The notes: generated from the letters alone by a model not told the origin. DNA of 64,000 nucleotides from Rebecca billardiae RCC1528 (GCA_965240325.2 OZ251234.1:2046001-2110000), one strand, 5' to 3'. Positions 19,691 through 30,930 are shown, counted from the first letter of the stretch. Program-made: numbers and translations.

Positions 19691-20519
19691 GTGACGCTGA
19701 TGCACGCGTCAGGCGCGCTGGCCAGCCCCCGGAGCTGTTGCTACGACACTTCTTCTGTCCTGCTGCGAGCCGAGCCGCCAGCAGGTTCCGGGGCGGCGGG
19801 CAATGCCGGTCAGCTCATATTCATAAGGCCGGCGGCGCAGACCAGTCGTAGCCCGGCAGGTAGGCGATGCAGAAGTTATCAGCAGCATATCATGCATCGT
19901 CATCACTACATCAGCATCCGCCTATAGACGAGTACTACGTAGTATAGAACTGCTCTTTATCCGACTAGCCGTTCAGAGCGCGCGCAGTATATACTCCGAC
20001 TATATACCGGTCGATGCATTATAGCCAGCCCCGGGGCGGCGGCTGTCCGACACTCTGCCGTCATGTGCGTATATAAGTGACTCTTACTCCACCTAGAGGT
20101 CTATCCGGATCGGTACCCTGGCGGCGGTGTTGTCGTCTGTCCGCCGTCACAGCCTGACTCGCGCGCGTAGCTAGTCACTTATCAGTGATGTGATGGTCTC
20201 GTCGTCTGCGTCCGGACCGTGTCGACGACAAGTCGTGCTGGGCCTGGCGGCTCACAGTGTAATAAGTTAGTAGTAGCTAACTCATATCAATGCAAGAGCA
20301 TCAGTAGTGAGCAGCAGCAGTAGCAGCTCGACTGCTGGCGTCATCACCGTGCTACACTCCGGCGCGACACGGTCACGGTCAGCTGGTCAGCATCAGTCCG
20401 TATACTTACGCCGGGACCGTAGTACTGTAGTTGAGTACGTAGTATACGTAGTTTTAACGACGCGACCGGTCGGCGCGCGTGCCAAGCAGCACTCAGCACC
20501 GCCCGACCACCGCCGCCGG
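19691..20519. other. central spacer of the foldback element
   Basis: Less repetitive and less GC-rich than the arrays, with TATATA patches near 19988-20005 and several short palindromes. No coding signal is recognised. Confidence 0.7.
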
Positions 20520-23110
20520 CCTGGCCGTGGCACCTCCCTGCTGCTACCACCGCATGCGGCGCGAAGCCTCCGGAGCGCAGCTGCTGCCAGGCCTGCCAGC
20601 TGCAGCCGTGCAGCGGCGCCGGGGCGCGGGCGCAGCGGGCATCGGATGGCAGAGGCTCGAGCGCGCTACGGAACGAGGCGAGCGGCTACACCGCGCTCGG
20701 TGCGTCCAGCGCCCACGCCTCTCGGGTGGGCACTGCCAAGCTTTCAGCTGCTGCGGCCGCCCGCCGTGGCACCATCCCTGCTGCTGCTGCCGCACGCGGC
20801 GCGGAGTCGAGCGCTGCTGCTGCTGCCCTGGCCGGGCGCGGGCGCAGCAGCACCGGATGGCAGCGGCTCCAGCGCTATGGGCGAGGCGAGCAGCGGCACC
20901 GCGCTCGGTGCGTCCAGCGCCCACGCCCCTCGGGCGTGCACCGCCGAGCTGCCGGCTGCAGCAACCGCAGCCGCCCGCCGTGCCACCATCCCTGCTGCTG
21001 CTGCCGCACGCGGTGCGGAGTCGAGCGCAGCCGCTGCTGCCCAAGCTGGGCGCGGGCGCAGCAGCGTCGGATGGCAGCGGCTCCAGCGCCATGGGCGAGG
21101 CGAGCAGCGGCACCACGCTCGGTGCGCCCAGCGCCCAGGCCCCTCGGGCGTGCGCTGCCGAGCTTCCAGCTGCGTCGACCGCCGCCGCCCGCCGTGGCAC
21201 CATCCCTGCTGCTGCCGTCGCACGCGGCGCGGAGTCAGGCGCGGCTGCTGCTGCCCAAGCTGGGCGCGGGTGCAGCAGCATCGGATGGCAGCGGCTCCAG
21301 CGCGCTGCGGGAGGCGAGCGGCGATGGCGCGCTCAGCGCGTCCGCAGCACAAGCCCCTCGGGCGTGCGCCGCCGAGCTTCCAGCTGCGTCGACCGCCGCC
21401 GCCCGCCGTGGCACCATCCCTGCTGCTGCCGCCGCACGCGGCGCGGAGTCAGGCGCGGCTGCTGCTGCCCAAGCTGGGCGCGGGTGCAGCAGCATCGGAT
21501 GGCAGCGGCTCGAGCGCGCTGCGGGAGGCCAGCGGGGACACCGCGCTCGGTGCGTCCAACGACCAGGCCCCTCGGGCGCACACCGCCGAGCTTTCAGCTC
21601 CGTCGACCGCCGCCGCCCGCCGTGGCACCATCCCTGCTGCTGCCGCCGCACTCTGCGCGGAGTCGAGCGCAGCTGCTGCTGCCCAAGCTGGGCGCAAGCG
21701 CAGCAGCGTCGGATGGCAGGGCTCCAGCGCGCTGCGGGAGGCGAGCGGCGATGGCGCGCTCAGCGCGTCTGCAGCCCAGGCCCCTCGGGCGTGCGCCGCC
21801 GAGCTGCCGGCTGCAGCAACCGCCGCCGCCCACAGTGGCACCATCCCTGCTGCTGCTGCCGCACGCGGCGCGGAGTCGAGCGCCGCTGCTGCTGCTGCCC
21901 CAGCTGGGCGTGGGCGCACCAGCACCGGATGGCAGCGGCTCGAGCGCCATGGGCGAGGCGAGCAGTGGCACCGCGCTCGGTGCGTCCAGCGCCCACGCCC
22001 CTCGGGCGCACACCGCCGAGCTTTCAGCTCCAGCGACCCACGCCGCCCGCCGTGGCACCATCCCTGCTGCTGCCCCCGCACTCGGCGCGGAGTCGAGCGC
22101 AGCCGCTGCTGCCCAAGCTTGGCGCGGGCGCAGCAGCGTCGGATGGCAGAGGCTCGAGCGCCATGGGCGAGGCGAGCAGCGGCACCGCGTTCGGTGCGCC
22201 CAGCGCCCAGGCCCCTCGGGCGCACACAGCCGAGCTTTCAGCTCCAGCGACCGCCGCCGCCCACCGTGGCACCATCCCTGCTGCTGCTGCCGCACGCGGC
22301 GCGGAGTCTAGCGCAGCCGCTGCTGCCCAAGCTTGGCGCGGGCGCAGCAGCGTCGGATCGCAGCGGCTCGAGCGCCATGGGCGAGGCGAGCAGCGGCACC
22401 GCGTTCGGTGCGCCCACCACCCAGGCCCCTCGGGCGCACACCGCCGAGCTTTCAGCTCTAGCGACCGTCGTCGCCCACCGTAGCACCATCCCTGCTGCTG
22501 CCGCCGCACGCGGCGCGGAGTCGAGCGCAGCCGCTGCTGCCCAAGCTGGGCGCGGGCGCAGCAGCGTCGGATGGCAGCGGCTCCAGCGCGCTGCGGGAGG
22601 CGAGCAGTGACACCGCGCTCGGTGCATCCAATGCCCGGGCCCCTCGGGCGCGCACCGCCGAGCTGACAGCTGCGCCGACCCACGCCGCCCGCCATGGCAC
22701 CATCCCTGCTGCTGCAGCCAATGCGGCGCGGAGTCAAGTGCAGCTGCAGCTGGGCCCCAGCTGGGCGCGGGCACAGCAGCACCAGATGGCAGCGGCTCCA
22801 GCGCGCTGGGCAGTGCCGTGGTCGTGTGGAGCAATGTCATCGCGCTCGGCGCGTCCATCGACGAGGCCCCTCGAGCGAGCGACACCGAGCTGTCATCTGC
22901 GGCGAAAGCCGTCATCCGCCGCGGGACCATTCCAGCAGCTGCTGCCGCATGCAGCGCAGACTCGAGCGTGGCTGCCGCTGGTGTTGGCGGCCCGGATGGG
23001 CGCGGGTGCAGCATCATCAGGTGCCCGCGACCCCATCGCGGCGGGCGCGATGGGCCAGGTCGCTGCGTTTGGCGCGCCATTGCCCAGGCCGTTCAAGCGA
23101 GCACCACCGA
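20520..23110 (-). repeat. 214-bp satellite array, right (inverted relative to left)
   Basis: The reverse complement of the left unit. The AGCGC anchor near GGCGAGGCGAGC recurs at 20660, 20871, 21085, 21299, 21513, 21726, 21943, 22157, 22371, 22585 and 22800, spaced 211-217 bp and mostly 214. Units decay towards both ends. The array has about 11-12 units against about 7 on the left. Confidence 0.95.
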
Positions 23111-23342
23111 GCTGTTAGTTGGAGCAACTGCTGCCGCCCGTCATGATACTGTACGTACTGCTGCTGCAGCATCAACAGCGCCGCTGTTACCAGCAGCGCT
23201 GCGCTCGTGTATCCGAAGCAGCACCGCATTGATGGTCCTGCGGTCTGAGTAGGGGAGTATGCCAGTAGCTCGCATGTACCTGGAGTGCAGTCCATGCCTG
23301 TACTGCCTCGCCGAGTACTACTAGAGTAGTAGGACCTCATGT

Positions 23343-23920
23343 GCTCACGCAGCTGAGCCGCTGCCGTCTCCTTGCTGTGACGCGCAGAGCAAGTCGAGGA
23401 GTGTCTGGCGACCACCGGTGCCAGTGCTGCGCCGACAGGTATATGCCCACCACCTGGCCGCGCCCGTAGCATGGGCGATGGTAAGATGAGTGGCAGCACA
23501 GCGCACAGCTACGAGCAAGGTTGATGTGCGACGGTGTGGAGGCACGCGTGCTCGCGGCATGCTCCGAGCCCCGTGCTGCGTGCCCCCTGCTGCTTCTCGC
23601 CCTTGGTCATCTCCTCGTCGATGCCCTCCTCCCCCGTACGCGTGAGCTCCGCGACGCCATCGGGCCAGCCTACCAACGAACAGTGGGCGTGGCGCCCTGC
23701 TGACGGCTGGCTGCCATCGCAAGCCATGCACGCCTGCACACGGCAACAGGGCCGTTTGCGCCCTGTTGCCGTGTGCACGGCCACAGCGGGCCGGTGCACA
23801 CGGCAACAGCAGTGCGAAACCCCCTGAGGGTGACCCCTTTTGCGCCCCAGTGTGCACACGACAACAGGGCGCAAACGCCCCTGTTGCCGTGTGCAGTCGC
23901 CAGTGGCAAACGCCAAACCT
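23343..23920 (-). repeat. right long inverted arm of the foldback element
   Basis: Reverse complement of 17319-17893. The outer end lies 84 bp upstream of the cyclophilin start codon, so the element abuts that gene's promoter region. Confidence 0.92.
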
Positions 23921-23924
23921 GGCT

Positions 23925-23932
23925 GCCGTGCG
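23925..23932. repeat. candidate 8-bp target-site duplication, right copy
   Basis: GCCGTGCG, identical to 17304-17311. Confidence 0.5.
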
Positions 23933-24003
23933 TGCACCCGTCCGTCTGCGAGGTGCGCACCGGACTCGGCTCCCGCTACAGTATTTCTTTGGGCCCGTCC
24001 AGC

Positions 24004-24971
24004 ATGGCCGACGGCGGTGACGCGGCGGGTGAGCCCAATGATGAGGGCCCCGGGCCGACATCCGCGCCGACGGGCGTGCTCCCGCAGGTCTGGATGGACA
24101 TCGACATCAACGATACGCGCGCCGCGTATAAGCGCGCGCAGGACTTCGTCGCCGCGAAGAATCTCGCGTACTCGCTCTCGTCCAACCGGCTGGAGGAGCT
24201 GGGCGGGAGCGAGAAGAAGCGCGTGAAGGACGTCCTGTACCCAGCCGACTTCGAGTGGGGCCAGAAGGGCCGCATCTGCGTGCGCATGCCGCCCGAGCGC
24301 CTCACGTTCGAGCTCTGGCCGGACGTGGCGCCGCTCGCGTGCCAGAACTTCCTCAGCCTCGCGACGGGGCACAAGGGCATGGGCGGCGCGGGCCGGCCGC
24401 TGCACTACAAGGGCTGCCCCTTCCACCGCATCGTGCCCGGCTTCATCATCCAGGGCGGCGACATCCTGATGGGGAACGGCTCGGGCGGCGAGAGCATCTA
24501 CGGCAAGCCGTTCAAGGACGACAAGGGCGCGCTCAAGCTCAAGTGCGACCGGCGGGGGCTGCTGGCCATGGGCAACAGGTGGGCGCACGCCCACCGCCGC
24601 GCGCGCACGCGTCGAGCTGCGCGGGACGCGCGCCGACGTGCGCGCGCACGCACGCCCCGCACGCGCCGCCGCCGCCCCGCACCGGCCCGCCACGGCGCGC
24701 GCCACCCCCCAGCGGGAAGAACTCGAACACGTCGCAGTTCTTCCTCACGCTGAGCGACAGCAAGGGCGTGCAGGCGCTCAGCGGCAAGCACGTCGTGTTT
24801 GGCGCGCTCGTGGGCGGCGAGCAGGTGCTCGAGTTCATGGAGCAGTGCGCGAGCAAGGACGGCTCGAGCGAGGAGCCTGCGTACCCGATCGTGGTCGCTG
24901 ACTGCGGCGTCGTGCCCGAGACGCTCACCGAGCTGCAGCGCCACCAGTGCGGGCTGACGCCGAGCGGCTAG
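24004..24971 (+). CDS. cyclophilin-type peptidyl-prolyl isomerase (2 exons)
   Basis: Exons 24004-24578 and 24713-24971 give 277 aa; the 134-bp intron has donor GTGGGC and acceptor CAG, and the junction reads LLAMGN|SGKNSNTSQFFLTL. Residues about 1-85 are an N-terminal extension with a helical stretch (RAAYKRAQDFVAAKNLAYSL). The isomerase domain follows: ICVRMPPERLTFELWPDVAPL, then the catalytic-arginine motif PFHRIVPGFIIQGGDI, QFF and HVVFGALVGG, ending PIVVADCGVVP. Active-site R, F and Q residues are present. The Trp of human cyclophilin A is not obvious, so cyclosporin sensitivity is uncertain. No targeting peptide is evident. The start codon lies only about 80 bp from the foldback element, which may provide or disrupt its promoter. 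Confidence 0.93.
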
Positions 24972-25378
24972 CGGCGCCAGCTCAAATATCTTATATTATC
25001 TATATCGCGCATCGCGCGCTCGCGGTCGGCGTCGGTCGGGCGTGGGTGACGCCGGGCGGAGCGTAGTGGAACCACACCGTCAGGACCGGGCGCGCTCAGG
25101 TGCATGGGAGCTGCGTCACTCATCACCAGCACTCACCGACACCAGGCCCAGCTCGTTCAAGGACAAGAATTGTCATCGTCGTGAAGTATCACCACGCAGG
25201 CGGATCCGCCATCATTATACAGTTTACGTACTAAGAATAAGAGACGCACACAGCTCAGGCAGGCGAGATTATTCCGCCCGCGATTTTCGCCATCAGCAGA
25301 TTTCGATTGGCGCGGGCCGGGCCGATGGTTCGAGACGCTACGATAGCTCTTGCTACGATGGCCCCTCGATCATCGCCC
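24972..25378. other. intergenic region carrying dispersed motif 1
   Basis: Contains an AT-rich patch at 24981-25003 and motif 1 copy A (25218-25270). Otherwise no gene is seen. Confidence 0.6.
25218..25270 (+). repeat. dispersed motif 1, copy A
   Basis: Begins TACAGTTTAC, has a 3-bp insertion (GTA) here, then CTAAGAATAAGAGACGCACA and CAGCTCAGGCAGGCGAGATT. Other copies are at 56143-56191 (+), 30829-30854 (-) and 63884-63925 (-). It lies about 110 bp upstream of the DUF1350 gene start. Confidence 0.9.
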
Positions 25379-26725
25379 ATGCGGGCCGTGGCGCGCATAG
25401 CGGCGCTGCTGGCGCTCGCCTGCGCGACGGTTGCGCGCGCGCACGCGCTGCCGGCGCGCCTGCGCGGCGCCTCCGCGCGCTCGCCCGTCCGCCCGCCCAG
25501 CCGGCCGCGCGGCCGGCCGCTCGCGCTCTCGAGCCGCGCGGCGGGCGGGTGGGATGCGTGGGGCGAGGACGAGCGCGCGTGGGGCGGCGAGCCCGACATC
25601 ACGAGCGCGTGGCCGCCGCCGCCGCCCGGGCCGGACGACGGCGCGTCGATGCGCTGGACCAGCCTCGAGGGCTGCGACGTCCTCCTCCCGCCCGACGGCG
25701 AGCCCGTGCGCGGCCTCGTGCACTTTGTGGGCGGCGTGCTCGTGGGGCTGCTGCCGCGCGTGGCGTACGGGCCGCTGCTCGAGGGGCTGGCGGACGCGGG
25801 GTACGCGATCATCGCGACGCCGGACCAGCAGCTCGTCGGCTTCGACCACGCCCTCGCCGCCGAGAACGTCGCCGCGCGCTTCCGCCGCGCCGCGCTCGCG
25901 CTCGAGGTGCGTTCGGGCGTGCCTCTGGCCGAGCTGCCTGTCTTTGGGCTCGGGCACTCGCTCGGCGCGAAGGTGCTGCTGCTGATCGGCGCGGACGCGC
26001 GGCTGCGCCGGGCGATGGGCACGCCGCACTTCGCCAACGCGCTCGTCTCGTACAACAACTTCTCCGCCCGCCGCTCCATCCCGTTCTTCGCGCCGCTGCG
26101 CGAGTTTGCCAACGCAGCCATGGCGGGCACGGGCGGCGCGGCCGCGCGCGGCGTCGAGCTGCTCGCGCTGCTCGGCTCGGCGACGGACGGCATGTCGCCG
26201 GGGACGGGGATCGCCGAGCCGTTCCGCCGCTCGCTCCAGCAGCTCGGCCGGCTCACCGGCGAGCTCGGCTCGCTCCTCAGCGGCGCGGCGCTACCCGACG
26301 AGTTTGTGCCCTCGCCCGCGGCCACGCTGGGCGCGGTGCGCGCGGGCTACGGCACGCGCTCCAACCTGGTGGTGCGCTTCCTCGCGGACACGATCGACGA
26401 GTCGGAGGGGCTGGCGAGGGAGCTGCGCGTGCGGTTCACCGCGCCGGACACCGGCATCGGCGGCCGCCTCGCCTACCGCCGGCTGCGCGGCACGCACGTC
26501 ACGCCCAACACGCCCGCCATCCGCGCGTCCGAGCTGGACGACCTCGGGCGCGAGGCGGCGCTCAACGCGCTCGACGAGCTGGACGAGCTGATCGACGCGC
26601 TGGTCGGCTTCTACGACAAGGAGACGAGGCTGTGGGTGGACACCGCGCGCGACGAGCCGGCCGAGTGGGCGCGGCCGCAGGGCTCGATCGCGCTCGGCGG
26701 CGGCCCGCCCATCGATCCAGCGTGA
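25379..26725 (+). CDS. DUF1350 family alpha/beta-hydrolase-like protein, probably plastid-targeted
   Basis: 448 aa, starting at the ATG at 25379 because it gives the best targeting sequence: a signal peptide (MRAVARIAALLALACATVAR) followed by a long basic Ala/Pro/Arg transit-like region to about residue 60. The mature part follows DUF1350: VRGLVHFVGGVLVGLLPRV, a strand GYAIIATP, the nucleophile-elbow-like motif PVFGLGHSLGAKVLLLIG, then SYNNFSARRSIPFF, DEFVPSPAATLGAV and SNLVVRFLADTIDES with a C-terminal THVTPN motif. The GHSLG elbow with a downstream His suggests a hydrolase, but the substrate is unknown. Homologues are common in cyanobacteria and plastid-bearing eukaryotes. Alternative ATGs lie upstream. 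No introns. Confidence 0.85.
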   Translation: MRAVARIAALLALACATVARAHALPARLRGASARSPVRPPSRPRGRPLALSSRAAGGWDAWGEDERAWGGEPDITSAWPPPPPGPDDGASMRWTSLEGCDVLLPPDGEPVRGLVHFVGGVLVGLLPRVAYGPLLEGLADAGYAIIATPDQQLVGFDHALAAENVAARFRRAALALEVRSGVPLAELPVFGLGHSLGAKVLLLIGADARLRRAMGTPHFANALVSYNNFSARRSIPFFAPLREFANAAMAGTGGAAARGVELLALLGSATDGMSPGTGIAEPFRRSLQQLGRLTGELGSLLSGAALPDEFVPSPAATLGAVRAGYGTRSNLVVRFLADTIDESEGLARELRVRFTAPDTGIGGRLAYRRLRGTHVTPNTPAIRASELDDLGREAALNALDELDELIDALVGFYDKETRLWVDTARDEPAEWARPQGSIALGGGPPIDPA

Positions 26726-27124
26726 GACTGATGACACTCATGACGAGTGCGCAGTGCGCAGTGCCGGCAGCGCGGGGCAGTGCAGGCGCGCGCCATCACC
26801 GACACATTCACAAGGGTCCGCAGACGCCGTATTCGTGGGCGTAGTACCTAGCGCGTGCCGCCTGGCGCGCCTGTGATGCGCCTCGGTATCAGCCGCCGAG
26901 CACCGGCGCCGTCGTTGATGCAGCAGCCGGGGCGCACCCGAAGCTGTGGCCCACCAGTAACTAGTGAGGTTATGATACGGTCGTACCCTGTGTCGTAGTA
27001 GTCTGTACAGTCAAGGGGACTCCCCTTGGTACAGTCAAGCGTATGGGACGCACACAAAGCTCAGGCAACAGTGTCAGTGTACAGGCGCAGACAACGCATC
27101 GACGAAACCCTGCTGCCATCACCA
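26726..27124. other. intergenic region with a short palindrome
   Basis: No gene is recognised. A 17-bp palindrome (CAAGGGGACTCCCCTTG) lies at about 27013-27029 between two TACAGTCAAG words. A partial match to motif 1 (GACGCACACAAAGCTCAGGC) lies at about 27048-27067. Confidence 0.6.
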
Positions 27125-30100
27125 ATGGCGCCCCGCGACGACGAGGCCGCCGACGCGCCGCCGCTCGCGCACGCGGCGGGCGGCTCGTCGCTCCTGCTCG
27201 TCTCGGAGGCGGACGTCTTCCGTGCACCCCGCGGCTGGCAGGGCGCGCGCCTCCTCCTCTCCACCTACGCCCTCCACACGTACGCGCGCCCGCGCGAGAA
27301 GGGCGGCGGCGCCGAGCGCGCACCGCCGCTCGGGCAGCACGCGGGCTCGATCGCGCTCAAGTGCGTGCGCGCGGTGGAGCTCGACGCGTCGGCGCGCGTG
27401 CTGCGCATCCGTCACGACAGCGCCCCGGGCGCCGCCCCGGGCGCGAGCGTGCTGCAGCTGCGCTTTGGGCGCGTAGACGTGTGCCGCGCGTGGGCGCACA
27501 CCGTGGGCGCGCACGCGGACCTGGCGGGCGTGCACGCGGCGGCGGCGGAGGACGGCGCGTCGGCGCCGCCCGGCGGCGTGGCGGGGCTCGCGCGCCCGGT
27601 GCGCGTGCGGCGCAACGCGTCCGACAGCGTGCTCGCGCGGCGCGACGGGGCGGCAGAGGCGACGGCCGCCGCCTCGGCCGGCGGCGGCGCGCCGCTCAGC
27701 GCGGTGTGCGTGCGCTCGGCGGCGCTGGGCGTGGACGTGCTCGTCGGGCTCGAGCTGCCGTACGGCGCGCCGCTCACGCTCTCCGCCGCGCGGCACGCCT
27801 TCTGCCAGCGCTCCGTGCTCACGCTCCAGCTGCGCGGAGGCGAGAGCGTCGCGGTGTCGCACGCGCAGCTGAGCGGCGGCGGCGGCCGCGGCGGCGGCGG
27901 CGGCGGCGGCGCGGCGGCGGGCGGCGCGAAGGCGGCGGTGGGCGACGGTGGGGGCGGCGATGAGGCGGGCGCGTGGCGCGCGAGGGGCGTCGAGCGCCTC
28001 GCGCTGCCGCTCGACGCGGTGCAGATGCCGCCGGGCGCGACGCCGCGCGCGCGACGCCCGCCGCTCCCGCCGCTCCCGCCGCTCCCCGCATTACCCGCAT
28101 TACCCGCTTCACCCGCGCGGGCCACGTCGGCGCGGTGGGCGGGCGGCGGCCCCGACGACGCCGGCGGCGCGGGCGAGCGCCGCCGCGCCGCCTCGCCGGC
28201 GGGCGTGGTGCGCGCGGGCGCGGGCGCGGCCGGCACGCCCGCGGGCGCCGCGGGCGCGCGCGCGCCGCGCGCCCTCCTCCTGCGCTGGAGCCGCGTCGGC
28301 CGCCCCGCCACCGAAGCGGACCTGCACACACTCGCGGCGCTGCGCGCGGCCGCGGCCGGCGTGGTGGCGGACGAGGCGGCGGTGGCGGCGGCACTGCACG
28401 ACGGGCGCGGCGCCGTGGCGCGCGCGCTGCGCAGCGCGGGCGCGCGCGCGCGCGCCGCGGCGGCGCGCGCGCTCCGCGCAGCCCTGAGCTCGACCGGCGT
28501 GGCGCTCTGCGCCGCGGCGCTCGGCGCAGCGGCCGGGCTGGCGGGGAGCGGCCGCGCGCCGCCGCGCGTGTCGGCCGCGCGCGACGGCGCGGGGCCGCGC
28601 CGCGCCGTCGCCGCTGCCCTCGGCGGCGGCGGCGCGGCGGCGGCGCTCGCGCCCGCCGCCGCCGCGCCCGCCGCCGCGTGGCCGCCCCCCCTGGGCGTCT
28701 GGCTTGGCCAGCCGGGCGCGGGGCTTCTCGTGGCGTGCGTGTGCGTCGCCGCCGCGCTGTGCGCGCGCGCCGACGCGCGCGCGCGCGCACAGCGCTCGAG
28801 CGGGCACGGCGCGGCCGCGCGGCGCGGCGGCGCGCTCGGCGGCGCGCCCGGCGGCGGCGGCCGCGCGCAGCAGGCGGCGCGCGCGGCCGCACAGCTGTCC
28901 GCCGAGCTGGCCACGTGGCACCTCGAGATCTGGCCAGAGGCGCCGGCGCCGAGCGGCGCGCCGCGCGCCGCCGCCGGCTGGCCCGGCGCTGCCGCGCGCC
29001 CGCCCACGCCCGCCGGCGCGGTCGCCGGTGCCGACGCAGCCGCCGACCGCGGCGGCGGCGCGGACGCGGACGCGGGCGCGGGCGCGGACGCGGACGCGGA
29101 CGCGGACGCTGGCGGCGCGGGGTCCGCGAGCCCGCGCGGAGGTCGGCAGGCCACGCTCGCCTCAATCCGGACCTCCTCCCTGCGCTCCCTCAGCCTCACC
29201 ACGCGCTCCCCCGCCGCGCCCGCCTCGGCGTCCGCCTTGCCGCCCGCCGCCACCCTCGCCGCCGAGCTCGCCGCCGACCGCGCGCTTGCAGAGTCTGCAG
29301 TGCGACTGAGCTCGGCGCTGGCGGGGCTGGGCGGCGCGCTGGCCATGGCGCTGCTGCTGCCGGTGCGAGGGCTCACCGCCGCGCCCGAGGAGCGGGCGGA
29401 GGGCTGGCTCCCCGCGGCCGTGGCCGAGCTCGAATCCGCCGCGGACGCCGAGGCGCGCGCCGGCGTCAGCTGGGCGCCCTCGGTGAGCCGGGGGCGGGGC
29501 GCGGCCGCGCCGGCCGCGGAGGGAGGCGGCGCGGCCGCGGCGGAGGGCGGCGGCGGCGCGGGCGCGGCCTCGAGCCCTGAGCGCGCGCGCGTCGGCGTGC
29601 AGCCCGCGGACAGCCCGGGCGCGGCCCCGCCCCCCGTGGCCGCCTCCGCCTCCGCCTCCGCCTCCGCCTCCGCCTCCGCCTCACCTGGGTTGATGCAGCG
29701 CGTCTCGGCGGCAGGGCGGCGGCCGCGCCAGCTGCGCGCGGGCGAGGCCGTGCCGGACGAGGGCGCGGATCTGGCGATGGCGGACGTGGGCATGGCGCAG
29801 CTGATGGCGGCGTGCGAGGGGCTGCACACCGTGTGGCGCGCCATGGGCTCCGTCACCGCCCTCGCGTGCACGGTGCGCGCCACAGCCCGCACGCGGCGCG
29901 GCGCGAGCGCGCGCGAGCGCGACCGGAGGCGCCGCCGCTGCGCGCGCGACCGCGCGCCCACCAACGCGCTCGCGCGCGCGCCGCGCCGCGCCGTGCACGC
30001 GCGCGCGCGCCGCAGGACCTCGAGCGCCACATGCGCCACGCGAGCGCCGTGCACACGCGCAAGCCGGGCTGCAGCAGCGCGCGCGCGGTGCTGTGGCATG

Positions 30101-30762
30101 TGCGCGCGCGGCCGCGCCGCGCGCGCCGGAGCACGGCGGCGCCGCGCGACGCACCCACCGCCCCGCCAGCCCACGCCCGCCGCGCACGCTGCCACGACCC
30201 CCTCCCTGCCGCCGTCGCCGCCGCCTCGTGCGTGTCAGGAGAAGTACCGGCGGGTGCACCCGAGCGGAGGCGGCGCGCTTGCGGAGGGCTCGGCGGGCAG
30301 CGGGCTGCTGTGGCTGCGGCGCACGCTCGCGTTCCAGGCGGCGCTCTTCGAGGCGTTCCTCGACGGTGCGCGCCGCGTGCGCCGCGCGCCGAGCGAGAGA
30401 ACGCCCAAAACGGCCGTGCCTCCGTCCGCGCCGCGCCGGGCTGAGCGCGCGCCGCGTGCCGCGCGCCGCCCTGGGCGCGCACAGGCGAGGAGGAGCTGGT
30501 AAGCGCGTGCGAGCGCGCGTACGCGCTCGAGCTCGAGAGCTTCCACGGCTTCCGGCTGCGCAAGACGTTTGCGCTGCTCTTCTCAAACGTGCCGCGCGCG
30601 GCCGTCTTCTTCGAGCGGCTCGCGCCCGGCGTGCCGCCCGCGTGCGCGCGCGCGGTGGTGCTCGGCGACGCGCGGGAGTTTGTGGCGCGCGCGCGCGTGC
30701 TGGTGCACGTGCTCGCCGGGCTGTACGCCGAGCTCGACCTGGAGGACGAGCGCCGCGTGTGA
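27125..30762 (+). CDS. PH - membrane hairpin - GLTP lipid-transfer protein (4 exons)
   Basis: Exons 27125-29872, 30016-30099, 30239-30365 and 30485-30762 join to 1078 aa; all three introns use GTGCGC donors and CAG acceptors. Residues about 25-140 look like a PH domain (GWQGARLLLSTYALHTYA, SIALKCVRAVELDASARVLR, closing helix CRAWAHTVGAHA). A long low-complexity region holds two hydrophobic stretches (GVALCAAALGAAAGLAG and AGLLVACVCVAAALCA). The C terminus is a glycolipid-transfer fold: MAQLMAACEGLHTVWRAMGS, D in CT|DLERHMRH, LLWLRRTLAF (W96 equivalent) and ESFHGFRLRKTF (H140 equivalent). The D-to-W spacing is within a few residues of human GLTP. PH plus GLTP recalls FAPP2/PLEKHA8, which carries glucosylceramide; the membrane hairpin is unusual. 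The middle region may hide another intron. Confidence 0.75.
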
Positions 30763-30828
30763 CCCAGTCCGTGCGACGGGGGCGCCGCCATGCGGACGAC
30801 ATCCTCCGCCATCATGATTCTTGCTACT

Positions 30829-30854
30829 GCGTCTCTTATTCTTAGTAAACTGTA
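30829..30854 (-). repeat. dispersed motif 1, copy C (short)
   Basis: On the minus strand it reads TACAGTTTACTAAGAATAAG then AGACGC and diverges, so it keeps only the first 26 bp of the motif. It sits between the GLTP gene stop and the DUF1995 gene start. Confidence 0.85.
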
Positions 30855-30930
30855 TAGCTGATGATAAAAAAAGGAAAAACAAGTGCGCGCACGATCGACC
30901 CGATCGAAAATTCGCCGCGCGGGGCGCGGA

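Larger units (their letters stand above)
17312..23924. mobile_element. 6.6 kb foldback-type inverted-repeat element
   Basis: The outer arms (17319-17893 and 23343-23920) are near-identical inverted repeats of about 575 bp. Inside each arm lies an array of 214-bp satellite units in mirrored orientation (about 18210-19690 and 20520-23110), around a roughly 0.8 kb spacer. The termini (left AGTAAGGTCTGGCG, right reverse complement AGCCAGGTTTGGCG) match imperfectly and are bordered by the same octamer. No transposase frame is recognisable, so it would be non-autonomous. Long inverted termini built of tandem repeats plus an 8-9 bp target duplication is the architecture of foldback elements (Drosophila FB, sea-urchin TU). 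A palindromic segmental duplication is the alternative. Confidence 0.65.

Noticed and set aside
20307-22610. 767-codon plus-strand open frame across the satellite
   Set aside because: It only cycles through three phases of the 214-bp repeat; no domain and no start context.
23773-24003. N-terminal extension of the cyclophilin into the foldback arm
   Set aside because: The extra residues are translations of the inverted-repeat arm; the ATG at 24004 directly precedes the conserved protein.
27412-30195. 927-codon minus-strand frame opposite the GLTP gene
   Set aside because: GC-driven shadow frame; the plus strand has recognisable PH and GLTP domains and consistent introns.
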